A stretch of DNA of 36,366 bases from NCBI GenBank assembly GCA_002069785.1, contig MWCA01000004.1, positions 82,050 through 118,415 on the forward strand, written 5' to 3'. Shown one piece after another: positions 16,048 through 24,244 of this stretch (the first letter of the stretch is position 1; each line of letters begins with the position of its first letter). The position numbers were made by a program, and so were the translations under genes. This DNA is from Lentisphaerae bacterium ADurb.Bin242. GTDB lineage: Bacteria > Verrucomicrobiota > Lentisphaeria > Victivallales > UBA1829. The notes beneath the pieces were generated by a model. It saw only the letters and a program-made list of their open reading frames with translations. It made no database searches and had not been told where the DNA came from.

Positions 16048-19000
16048 CTATCTGGATTTTTCGAGGTTCTCCAGGAACTGCTGTTCCGTGGCCGCGCCGC
16101 CGACGCCGCGCAGAATGACCGTGAAATTCACGGATTCGCCGGGTTTGATGGTCAGCGGGGTGTTGGCTTCGGGATCATTGAAGACTTTTCCGTAAAAGCT
16201 GCGCGGGAATTCCAGCGTGTAGACTTTTCCTTCGCCCTTGTGGTCGCCTTTCGAGTTGAACCAGACATAGGCGTGGGTTGTCGCCGGGCCTCCGAGGATG
16301 AGGAGTCCGGTTTTCAGTGCCGGGTCGAAGGTTCCCATCCAGGGAGCCGTCAGTTTCACGGAGCGCCGTTCATAAGAGGCCGGTTTCGAGGAGGCGAAGC
16401 AGGTTTCCTGAAGACGGTCCGCCTCTTTTACGGGAAGGATGATCCGGTCGTTTTCCTGTGCGTTTTTCGCATTGCCCACGGCCGGCATGAACCGTCCGCG
16501 CCACACGAGCTGGTAGTGTTCGGGGTCGTCGGATTCCGTTCCTTTTGGCAGGGTGTTCGTGATTTCATAGTCCATTCTCAAGTCTTCCGATCCGACCCGC
16601 ATCGAAAGGGTCCGGCGGAAGCGGAACGGCGTATCCGGGATACGGGTCTCGAAGGAGAGCGCGGCCCGGTCCGGTTTGAGTTCCAGGAAGCGGACATCCC
16701 AATCCACGAACGAGACCGGCCAAAGTTCGCCGCCTCCGGCATCCTCGTACCCTCCGTAACCGTGCAGTTTTGTAACCATGTCCTTCGTGACTTTCCGGGC
16801 GGAACGCTCTGCCGGAGAAAGGGAATTTTCGAAGGTTCCGGGAGCCAGACATTCCACGCCGCGGACTTTGAACGAGATGACGCGTCCGCCTGTTTCCATG
16901 ACGGTTGCGCGGATAACGCCGTTGTCCAGAAGGAAGGAGGGATGCTCCTCATAGTCGGCGGGCGTGACCGTGACCCGGAAGTCCTTCATGCTTCCGGCCT
17001 TTGCCGCGTCCTTGCAGAGTTCCAGATAATATTCGGCGCGTTCGAACTGGTTGCGGAGGAAGACGTTTTTCGCGCGTTCGTACATTCCTTTTTCCAACGC
17101 ATTGACGAAATTCTTTTCTCCGGCAAGGGATTTAGCCACAATCTCGTATTTGACGGCTTCGATCCGTTTTTTCGCTTCGGAGCGTTCCGCGGAGGTGTAG
17201 ATTTTCTGTCGTTCAATCCGGGACAGGAATTCCTTGACCGGGGCGGCGTTCACTCCGCTTTCCTCGCATTTTGCAAGCAGTCCGCGCAGCTCTTTCAACT
17301 GAGGGTCGGGCTTCCGATCGTAGGTCCGGATCAGTTCTTTTTCCTTTCCGTTCCGGACGACCCGGACGGCAACCTTGTTTTCCCCCAGTTTTCCGAGCAC
17401 GAAAGGAATGTCCAGGCGTTTGTCCGGACCGATCTTTCCCGCTTCTTTTCCATCGAGGAAGACGGACGCACCGCCGGGACCGGAAACATGGAAGCGCACC
17501 TCGGAAAGTTCCGTGGAAGCATTGTCCGGCGGGGTGGACGTGAGCACGACGGGGGGTTCGCGGTCCAGCGATTCGATTTCATCGGCGATGCGGTCGCGGA
17601 GGGCATACAGCAGGTGCGGATCGTTTTTATATCCGAACGGGGCGTCCGGAATCAGCGCATGAAGGATTTCCTTCACCCGGAGACTTCCCTGTCCGGGGAA
17701 GAGGGAATCGATTTTCTTTTCCAGAATGCGCATGTAGTCGAAATCGTCGATGCTTTCCCGGATCTGGGCGGAACGGAGGGAAGGAATCAGGCCTTCTCCC
17801 TCTTTTCGGGGAGGATAGAAAATGGTGGCTCCGCCGCAGGCGTGTGTCTTGTCCAGATCGGTCCACGGATTGACGCCTTTGGGGAAGATGATTGTGTTCC
17901 AGAGAAGACCGCCGTTGCCGTCCGCGGAATAAATCTGCCATGGATACAGACGGCTGCGGATGTATTCATGGGAATCGATCCTAACCACCCAGTTGTAATA
18001 CCAGATGTCACGCCCGGCGGCCCGTTCGGCCTTCTGGAGCTCGGGATGAAGAAAACCGGGCGCAAATGGAACGCACCAGGTATGCACGTATCCGATGTCG
18101 CGGGTGACATGTTTCGGGATGAAGATTTTCAGGTCCGGCGCGGCCTTGTGAAGTTCATTGGTGATTCTGGACAGGACCGCGTGCACTTTTGCGGGCGGCT
18201 CGTCGTACAGATACGCATAAAAATCGACGTCCGGAAATGTTTTCTTCACATGGTCCGTGAACTGTTTTGCAAACTCCCCGGCGTAGCGGAGTCCTTCCGG
18301 GGAATCCCATTCGAAATTGCCGAAAGGACTTTTCCGCGGCTTGTCGCGGTTCGTTCCGCCCCACCAGCCGCTATTGTCTCCCATCATCGTGAAAACGGGC
18401 GCGGGAATGCTTTGCATGCCATATTGTTCATGCCATTTCCGGACGCGGTCGTCGAACACGGTCCAGTCGGTGATGGTCAGCCTGTCGTTTTCGATCTTCC
18501 ACTTCGGAGACGGCGGCCACTGCGCCTGGTTTCCGGTCATGCGGTGTTCCTGAAGAATGCGTTGGAGGTCGTCCGCGATTTCGGCGTGCGGACGTTGGTC
18601 GATTTCCTTCCAGGCGGCGAACGGCTGGGCGTAAAAATACGTTTTGAGGGAAGGAATATCCGGCAAGACGAAATTACGCACACGGACGTTCAGCGGGATG
18701 CTTCCCAGTTCGCCGGAGCTGTCCATGATCCGGACGCTTCCCCGGTAAAGACCGCCTTTCCGGTCCTTTGGCACCTGAACGGTTACATAAAACGGAAGAT
18801 TCTTTCCCGGCTCGGCGTCGGCCGACACCTCCGGCAGAAGGGGATCGGCGTTCCATCCTTTGAGGGACGGATTGTCCGGATTTTTCAGGAAAATGAAACC
18901 GACAATCTTATACGACAGTGCCGAAGCCGGAATGATCCCCTGTTCCCCTTTCAAATCCGTAAAAGAAAGACGCACCCCCGACAGTTTCTTCTGCGAAGTC

Positions 19001-20220
19001 ACGACCAGCTGGAACGGTTCGGACTCGTTGGCCGCGGCGGAGAGCTCCACCTCTTTCGCGGTCCGGAGCCCCTCCGGTATCCCGTCGGCGGGAACTTTCA
19101 GATACGGCGCTTCCTTCCATAGTGTGAGTGTTTCGTTGTTCATCAGCACCGACGCCCCGGCGTCGCGGCCGGCAATGGACTTCTCCTTCACGATTCCGTA
19201 ATAAATATCGTCCAGCCAGACCTGCATTTTTCCGACCAGCCAGAGGGTGATCGTGATGCGGGCCGTTCCGGCGGGCGGATAAAATTCGAGTTTCATTTCA
19301 TGCCACTTGCCGGGCGCGGCATCCCCCTCGGGGAACAGGTAGCGGATTACTTTATTGTTCTCATCCCAGAAAGTGACGCGGCCGGCAATGCGCACTTTGC
19401 CTTCGCCGGAGCCGATGAAATAATGGGCGAGGAAGCGGTATTTTTCACCGCTTTGGAAAGGAAGCATGTTGAAGTTGATTTCACAGGTCGCCTTTTCATA
19501 GGCCGAAGAGCAGAGGAGAGCATATTTTCCGGTTTTCGATTTGAGCGTGTCGCGTTCCGCACTCATGCCCTGATCCTTGCCGGAGACGACTTTTCCGTCG
19601 ATTTTCGGAACGATGTAATACTCGATCATCGTGGGTGTTTCGAAGGAGCCGTTCCGCAGCAGATTGCCGTCGGGATTCGCCGGAACCGGCAGGGACGTGT
19701 CGAGAAAAACATTGTCCGCGACTGTTTTTTGGATTCCTCCGAACCAGAGGGTAATAGTCGCCTTCACGGTTTTCGCCGGCACACGGAACGAATGGATGAA
19801 GTCCTGAACTCCCTGTTCCCGGACCGCGACGGACGGGCTGAAATTATGGTTCAGGAGTTTGGCGTCCGCATCGAAGAAGGAGATCCGGCAGGAGACACGC
19901 GCGCCGGATTCGAAGGAAAGGGGATTGAACTGGAAGACAAGGTAATAGTTTTTTTCCGTTTCCAGTCCCGTGATATTGGCGAAATTAATCTCGGTGATTC
20001 CCTCAGCGGTTGTGGATTCCAGCCGGATCGCATGATTCCCGTTTTCCTCCGTGATGAATCCGGTTTTCAGCAGCGGACTGTCCTTGCCGTCCTTCAGGAA
20101 TTTTCTCAGATAGGGCTTGGGTCCGGACGCATTTTCCAGATCCCCGTTCGGGATTTGATTCGCGCCGGAAAGCATTCCCGCGAACAGACACAAAAGGGTA
20201 CATGGAAAGAGGAATCTCAT
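16048..20220 (-). CDS. Large secreted GH123-like (DUF4091) glycoside hydrolase with accessory domains
   Basis: This 1390-aa protein has a signal peptide (MRFLFPCTLLCLFAGMLSGA). Residues about 20-175 and 185-345 are two carbohydrate-binding-like beta-sandwiches, each opening with a PNGDLEN or RNGSFET signature. A sandwich linker precedes the catalytic TIM barrel at about 515-840, which holds YLYDEPPAK with the Asp673-Glu674 pair expected of GH123 catalysis and IRESIDDFDYMRIL typical of DUF4091. A small Ig-like domain (about 860-930), a helical or coiled-coil stretch (about 935-1040) and a C-terminal galactose-mutarotase-like sandwich follow. GH123 enzymes act on N-acetyl-beta-galactosaminides, but the substrate here is not shown. 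It lies 42 bp after a pseudopilin gene. Confidence 0.84.
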   Translation of the reverse strand: MRFLFPCTLLCLFAGMLSGANQIPNGDLENASGPKPYLRKFLKDGKDSPLLKTGFITEENGNHAIRLESTTAEGITEINFANITGLETEKNYYLVFQFNPLSFESGARVSCRISFFDADAKLLNHNFSPSVAVREQGVQDFIHSFRVPAKTVKATITLWFGGIQKTVADNVFLDTSLPVPANPDGNLLRNGSFETPTMIEYYIVPKIDGKVVSGKDQGMSAERDTLKSKTGKYALLCSSAYEKATCEINFNMLPFQSGEKYRFLAHYFIGSGEGKVRIAGRVTFWDENNKVIRYLFPEGDAAPGKWHEMKLEFYPPAGTARITITLWLVGKMQVWLDDIYYGIVKEKSIAGRDAGASVLMNNETLTLWKEAPYLKVPADGIPEGLRTAKEVELSAAANESEPFQLVVTSQKKLSGVRLSFTDLKGEQGIIPASALSYKIVGFIFLKNPDNPSLKGWNADPLLPEVSADAEPGKNLPFYVTVQVPKDRKGGLYRGSVRIMDSSGELGSIPLNVRVRNFVLPDIPSLKTYFYAQPFAAWKEIDQRPHAEIADDLQRILQEHRMTGNQAQWPPSPKWKIENDRLTITDWTVFDDRVRKWHEQYGMQSIPAPVFTMMGDNSGWWGGTNRDKPRKSPFGNFEWDSPEGLRYAGEFAKQFTDHVKKTFPDVDFYAYLYDEPPAKVHAVLSRITNELHKAAPDLKIFIPKHVTRDIGYVHTWCVPFAPGFLHPELQKAERAAGRDIWYYNWVVRIDSHEYIRSRLYPWQIYSADGNGGLLWNTIIFPKGVNPWTDLDKTHACGGATIFYPPRKEGEGLIPSLRSAQIRESIDDFDYMRILEKKIDSLFPGQGSLRVKEILHALIPDAPFGYKNDPHLLYALRDRIADEIESLDREPPVVLTSTPPDNASTELSEVRFHVSGPGGASVFLDGKEAGKIGPDKRLDIPFVLGKLGENKVAVRVVRNGKEKELIRTYDRKPDPQLKELRGLLAKCEESGVNAAPVKEFLSRIERQKIYTSAERSEAKKRIEAVKYEIVAKSLAGEKNFVNALEKGMYERAKNVFLRNQFERAEYYLELCKDAAKAGSMKDFRVTVTPADYEEHPSFLLDNGVIRATVMETGGRVISFKVRGVECLAPGTFENSLSPAERSARKVTKDMVTKLHGYGGYEDAGGGELWPVSFVDWDVRFLELKPDRAALSFETRIPDTPFRFRRTLSMRVGSEDLRMDYEITNTLPKGTESDDPEHYQLVWRGRFMPAVGNAKNAQENDRIILPVKEADRLQETCFASSKPASYERRSVKLTAPWMGTFDPALKTGLLILGGPATTHAYVWFNSKGDHKGEGKVYTLEFPRSFYGKVFNDPEANTPLTIKPGESVNFTVILRGVGGAATEQQFLENLEKSR

Positions 20221-20262
20221 GGGTTTTCTCCTGTTTTTTATGAATCAATGGATGGAAAACGC

Positions 20263-20952
20263 TCAGTTCGTCGTGCTGTATACGCCGAAAACATATGCAT
20301 ATGCTCTTTCGGAATAGTACATCATCCGGGAATAAGTTTCCCACTTGGCGCTTCCGTCGAAATACAGGGCGTTGCTGCTTCTGGAATGCCGGATGGCAAA
20401 ATTCACCTTTTGATTGGGGTTGAAGAAATTGGGGTCCCTTAAAGCATCGATGATGAAGATTTTCCTGCTCGGGGTCACGATCTCCTGGATTTTCGGATTT
20501 TTCAGCAGAATCCCTCCGGCCGTGATGTCGGAAGTGGGACAGTTGGCCGCAATAATCAGGTTGGCGCCGTAACAGGAGAGAAGAGAGGCATTGGTTTCTC
20601 CTCCCGGACACGTGAAAAGTTTTCCGTCATAGACGGTTTCCAGCCGGTAGAAATCCCTTGCCTTGTAGTTGACATACGGAGCCAGCCGGCAGTACCACGC
20701 CCAGTTATTTGCCGTCGCATACCCGACAAAAGTCGCATTATCCGGTTCCCGCCCGTACGGAACATAATCTTTATAGTCCTGAATATAGCTGCCGATCGCC
20801 AGCCCCATTTGTTTCAGTTGACTGATGCATCCGATGCCCTTCGCCTTGTCCCGCACCCTGTTGAGCGCCGGAAGAAGCATTCCCGCCAGAATCGCGATGA
20901 TCGCAATCACAATCAGGAGTTCGATCAATGTGAACATCCCATTTTTTTTCAT
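20263..20952 (-). CDS. Type II pseudopilin-like protein (H-X9-DG type)
   Basis: This 229-aa protein has the leader MKKNGM, then [20 protein letters not shown] with Phe and the +5 Glu. Gly5 lies two residues before the Phe, so cleavage could follow Gly and leave Met as +1. His189, nine residues, then Asp199-Gly200 form the H-X9-DG element. Cys42, Cys88, Cys115 and Cys128 may form disulfides after export. The ribosome site AAGGGAG lies 8 nt upstream. The promoter is a near-copy of that of the GntR gene at 27424. The gene precedes the GH123-like enzyme and is probably in the same operon. Confidence 0.88.
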   Translation of the reverse strand: MKKNGMFTLIELLIVIAIIAILAGMLLPALNRVRDKAKGIGCISQLKQMGLAIGSYIQDYKDYVPYGREPDNATFVGYATANNWAWYCRLAPYVNYKARDFYRLETVYDGKLFTCPGGETNASLLSCYGANLIIAANCPTSDITAGGILLKNPKIQEIVTPSRKIFIIDALRDPNFFNPNQKVNFAIRHSRSSNALYFDGSAKWETYSRMMYYSERAYAYVFGVYSTTN

Positions 20953-20972
20953 CTCGTTTTCTCCCTTGATTC

Positions 20973-21098
20973 TATAGGATATCTTGTTTTCGAGGTATTG
21001 TTGTTCTTTTTGTTATCCTTTGTTTTGCTTTGTTGTATTTATTATAATATCCATAATCCCGTCTGTCAAGGCCCCAAAATACTTTTTTATGATTTTTT
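20973..21098 (-). repeat. 126-bp inverted repeat, copy A: promoter plus decayed GntR start
   Basis: On the minus strand this segment matches 27324-27449 on the plus strand with 7 mismatches and no gaps (about 94%). It contains TTGACA-17-TATAAT, the leader, and a relic of the first nine GntR codons in which ATG has become ATA. It now drives the pseudopilin and GH123-like genes. Confidence 0.93.
21035..21069 (-). promoter_or_regulatory. Promoter of the pseudopilin-GH123 operon with GntR-type half-sites
   Basis: On the minus strand TTGACA (21069-21064) and TATAAT (21046-21041) are 17 bp apart, perfect consensus. An ATATT...AATAC near-palindrome (21050-21035) overlaps the -10 box. It equals the candidate operator of the GntR gene at 27424 apart from one outer base. 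Confidence 0.78.
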
Positions 21099-21183
21099 TA
21101 TTGATTTCGTTCGATCGTGTCGTCAATCGTTCTAAAACCAGGCAGCAATGCGTCTGATTTGTACTGCAGCGAGGAATGGCCCG

Positions 21184-21284
21184 TATTCCGGCGCTCTCGC
21201 GGATTATCACTTCATGAGGCATCACGGTGTCCGGCGGAGCAGCATTCTTCTTTCCGAACCACTGGTCCGCCCGCGCCGGCAGCC
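21184..21284 (-). pseudogene. GntR/LacI-hybrid regulator, C-terminal remnant
   Basis: About 100 bp match the 3' end of the intact GntR gene (21346-21445) at roughly 85% identity in the same orientation. The frame reads ADQWFGKKNAAPP, then MPHEVIIRESAGI, before diverging into an unrelated tail. Everything upstream of this C-terminal piece is missing. It is a tandem-duplication relic lying directly behind the intact gene and just upstream of repeat copy A. Confidence 0.82.
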
Positions 21285-21318
21285 TTTTTCCGTAAATTGT
21301 TTTCCGTTTTTGGCTGTA

Positions 21319-22437
21319 TTATGCAAACAGCGGTTCCACCCGTTTGATCCTGGCGCTTTCGCGGATCACGACCTCATGCGGCATCACGATGTCCGGCGGA
21401 GCCACATTCTTCTTTCCGAACCACTGGTCCGCCCGCGCCAGCAGCTCCATCACCTTCTTTCCGATCTCCTCGTAATGAAAATCGACCGTCGCAAGGGACG
21501 GATTCAGGAATTTACCGCCGGGATCGCCGCAGTATCCCATGACGGAAAGCTGGTCCGGAATCCGTATTTTCAAGTTCGCGGCCACCTTCATCAGAAGCAT
21601 GGCGAAGAAGTCCGAAGTGCACATCGCCGCGGTGGGAACTTCATCCAGCTTCGAAACGCGCTTCAATTCCTGTTCCACCCGGGAATACTCGATCGGACAG
21701 TTGCAGATCAGTTCGGGATCGAACAGCCCGTGCTTCCGCAGGAAAGCATAAAATCCTTCCAGGTCCTCGTAATATCCCTGCACCCAGTTCGGCAGGAAAA
21801 ACGCGATCCGGCGGTGTCCGGCATTCTTGAGGGCAAGGATTCCTTCATCCCAGGCCTTTTTGGTGTTGATCCGAACTCCGGCGAAACCGGTGGTCCGGAC
21901 GTCTCCCGGATGGCAGACCGCCATCACGACCGGCAGTCCCGACTTCTGAAGCGCACGGATATAGTTTTCTTTTCCGTTGTAACGGCCCTGGAAAATCACG
22001 CATCCGCCGACTTCCGGATTGTTCCGGATCCCCGCGGCCGCAACCTCCGGATCGGGATCGTCGATGAAGGAACGCGGGCAAGGTTCCAGCGTCATCCCGT
22101 ATTCCTGGGCGGCTTTCTGCATCCCGGGCATCAGATAATGACTTTCATAAGAAGGGTCGTCTCCGGCCGAAGGTTTCAGCAGGACCAGAATCTTCTTCCC
22201 ATTCCGGGCGGGCGGCCAGTTGACGAACGTCCCCTTGGAACGAATCCTTACCAGCAATCCTTCCGCCTCAATCACCTTCAGCGCCTCCCGGAGAGTATCC
22301 CGGGAAACCTTCCATTCGCCGGCAAGCGCCACCTCCACCGGAAGCTTTTCGCCATGCGCATAGACGCTGTTCAGGATGCGTCCGCGCAGTTCCCGGATCA
22401 GGATGTCTTTCTTCAAATCAAAATTGTTTTCAACCAT
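21319..22437 (-). CDS. GntR-type winged-helix regulator with LacI-like sensor domain
   Basis: This 372-aa regulator has a GntR winged helix at residues about 8-72 (EKLPVEVALAGEWKVSRDTLREAL, then RSKGTFV). A LacI-like sensor starts at KKILVLLKPSAGDD and includes GHRRIAFFLPNWVQGYYEDL, SDFFAMLLMKVAANLKIRIPD, LSVMGYCGD and SLATVDFHYEEIGKKVMELL. It is clearly paralogous to the regulator at 27424: both share GHRRI, the DPxL region, IRIPD and STVDFHY-like segments. The ligand is unknown. A consensus promoter with a perfect palindrome over its -10 box precedes it. Leftward genes on either side suggest control of the pseudopilin-GH123 operon or of the GH36-heparinase operon. Confidence 0.88.
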   Translation of the reverse strand: MVENNFDLKKDILIRELRGRILNSVYAHGEKLPVEVALAGEWKVSRDTLREALKVIEAEGLLVRIRSKGTFVNWPPARNGKKILVLLKPSAGDDPSYESHYLMPGMQKAAQEYGMTLEPCPRSFIDDPDPEVAAAGIRNNPEVGGCVIFQGRYNGKENYIRALQKSGLPVVMAVCHPGDVRTTGFAGVRINTKKAWDEGILALKNAGHRRIAFFLPNWVQGYYEDLEGFYAFLRKHGLFDPELICNCPIEYSRVEQELKRVSKLDEVPTAAMCTSDFFAMLLMKVAANLKIRIPDQLSVMGYCGDPGGKFLNPSLATVDFHYEEIGKKVMELLARADQWFGKKNVAPPDIVMPHEVVIRESARIKRVEPLFA

Positions 22438-22464
22438 TGGTATGCCTTAGTATGTCTTGTTCTG

Positions 22465-22497
22465 GTATAATTATACAACAAAAAAAGGCTTTGTCAA
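22465..22497 (-). promoter_or_regulatory. GntR promoter with perfect 12-bp palindrome at the -10 box
   Basis: On the minus strand TTGACA (22497-22492) and TATAAT (22475-22470) are 16 bp apart. GTATAATTATAC (22465-22476) is a perfect palindrome covering the -10 box, a good autoregulatory operator candidate. Confidence 0.75.
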
Positions 22498-22540
22498 TAG
22501 TATTTCTAAAAAAAAATGATTTTTTTTGCCGACGATCCGA

Positions 22541-24244
22541 TTACCGGAGGGTGGTGAAGCGGCTCTGAATCCGGCAGCCTTTTTCCCGGAGCCGGAGGCG
22601 AAGCCGTTTGCACGGAACTTTCCGGAAATCGACAAATCCAAGTCCGTCGAGAACTTCGACGGCTCCCGCGAATTCAGCGAGGACCTTCACACCGCCGCTG
22701 GTCAGGAGAACGCGGCTGCCGTCGGGTTCCGCCGTGACCGCCGGATGAAGATTGAACAGGAAATCCAAGGTGACCTCCCGTGCGCTTTCGACGGTGTCGT
22801 CGAGGATCAGCCGGTCGTTTTCCAGCGTGGCGCGCCGCTGCCAGACGATGCCGTTCCAAGCCGGAATCGTTCCTTTCGAGACGGCCGTCACGGAATTGCC
22901 TTCCCAGTCCGAGAGCGAGGTTTCCGCGGCGGCCAGCCAATGATAGCGGCCTTCCAGCAGACTGTCGCCCTGTCCGTCGATCAGGAGGGTCGAATGGGCG
23001 GACACCTGTTTGAACCACTCCGCGAATTCATGGTCGTCGTAATTGCAGCAGCCGGAATCGACCAGGAACGGACATCCGCCAGTGAACCAGGTCACGCCGA
23101 GCTTGCCGGCGTGGTAATGGGAAAGCGGCTCCAGCAGCGGCGAGGCGTCCAGCAGGAAGTAGCGGCCGGGTTCGCTCCGGATTGCCATCCGGGCGTCCGG
23201 CAGGACAAAGGCGGGAGCGTCCGGCGTTTTTTCTGGGGGAAGGGTTTTCAGGAAGACCGTCATGTCGAGCGGGTAGCCGTCGCTGATGACCGGCGAAAGT
23301 CCGTCCGGCTGCCGGAAGCGGCGGCAGACGGCGAACGCTTTGCGCATCCGGTCCGACGCGGCGGCGGAAAGTCCGGGGCTTTCGCGTCCGGCCAGTTCCA
23401 GCATGTCGCGTCCGATCCAGCTTTCAAAGAAATGATAGGAGGGACTGAGGTCGATCAGCATTCCGTCCGGCAGGAAGTCGTTCAGGATATGGTATTCGCA
23501 GAGATTCAGGGCGACGCGCCGCCATTCCGCGGTTTCGGGGAGGTCCCTGAGATAGTGGGCCGCGCAGAGGAGCGCGAGAGCCCGCAACGCCTGATGATTG
23601 CCGGGAGCCGGGGCGGCGCCGAAGCTCTCCGCCCAGAAGATATTGCGCCCGTGTTCATAGATCAGTTCGTCCAGCTCGCGCCAGTCGGCATCGGACAGTT
23701 CGGGAGCCTTCCGGAGGAACCACATGGTATGAAGGATGTGGAGGATGCGGCTGGCCGGCTGGAAGTCGAACCATTGGTACGGGATCGACGCATCGAAATC
23801 CTTGCTTTTCGCGTTGTAATCGTTGTCCCGGGCGCAGAGCACGTTTCTTTCGAGTTCGCAGGCGGCTTCACAGGAGACCGGCGGCGCGTATTTCCGTTTG
23901 AAGCGCAGAAGGATGTGACGGAGCAATCCGGCCAGCCGTGCGTCGCCGGTCCGGGCATATTGATGTGCCGGCGGGACGATGAAGTACATCCGGTTGATCC
24001 AGCAGCTTTTTTCGATGGTGCTCCAGCGTTCGAACCGGAGGAAGTCGATCTCTTCCGGGTCCCCGAATTCGGCCAGGGCATTTTCCTCGACGATCGCGCG
24101 TGAGATAAGTGCGTCTTCCATGGAACCGAGGATTCCGTGATGAATGAAAGAGCCGCCGCCGTCGAACGGATAGAGTTCGAAAAAATTGTTCTCCATCAGT
24201 GTTTTTTCCGCGAGGGCCGGACGAAATGAGTCGATTCGTTTCAT
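22541..24244 (-). CDS. Heparinase II/III-family protein (cytoplasmic polysaccharide lyase-like)
   Basis: This 567-aa protein has no signal peptide. A helical toroid occupies about residues 40-330, and the heparinase II/III-like beta-sandwich follows. Likely active-site segments are APGNHQALRAL (Asn216-His217), LSPSYHFFESW (Tyr270), SHYHAGKLGVTWFTGG (His376, His378) and the conserved VDSGCCNYD with AHSTLLIDGQ. These are the Asn, Tyr and His elements of alginate and heparinoid lyases of this fold. The substrate is probably an acidic oligosaccharide but is not determined. Its ATG overlaps the stop of the GH36-like gene (ATGA at 24244-24241), so the two are translationally coupled. Confidence 0.85.
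   Translation of the reverse strand: MKRIDSFRPALAEKTLMENNFFELYPFDGGGSFIHHGILGSMEDALISRAIVEENALAEFGDPEEIDFLRFERWSTIEKSCWINRMYFIVPPAHQYARTGDARLAGLLRHILLRFKRKYAPPVSCEAACELERNVLCARDNDYNAKSKDFDASIPYQWFDFQPASRILHILHTMWFLRKAPELSDADWRELDELIYEHGRNIFWAESFGAAPAPGNHQALRALALLCAAHYLRDLPETAEWRRVALNLCEYHILNDFLPDGMLIDLSPSYHFFESWIGRDMLELAGRESPGLSAAASDRMRKAFAVCRRFRQPDGLSPVISDGYPLDMTVFLKTLPPEKTPDAPAFVLPDARMAIRSEPGRYFLLDASPLLEPLSHYHAGKLGVTWFTGGCPFLVDSGCCNYDDHEFAEWFKQVSAHSTLLIDGQGDSLLEGRYHWLAAAETSLSDWEGNSVTAVSKGTIPAWNGIVWQRRATLENDRLILDDTVESAREVTLDFLFNLHPAVTAEPDGSRVLLTSGGVKVLAEFAGAVEVLDGLGFVDFRKVPCKRLRLRLREKGCRIQSRFTTLR

Noticed and set aside
15907..19122. A 1071-codon plus-strand open frame opposite the GH123-like gene
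   Set aside because: It is an antisense shadow of a high-GC gene. It has no domain signature or ribosome site and no signal peptide, whereas the minus-strand protein has a signal peptide, catalytic DE pair and clear domains.
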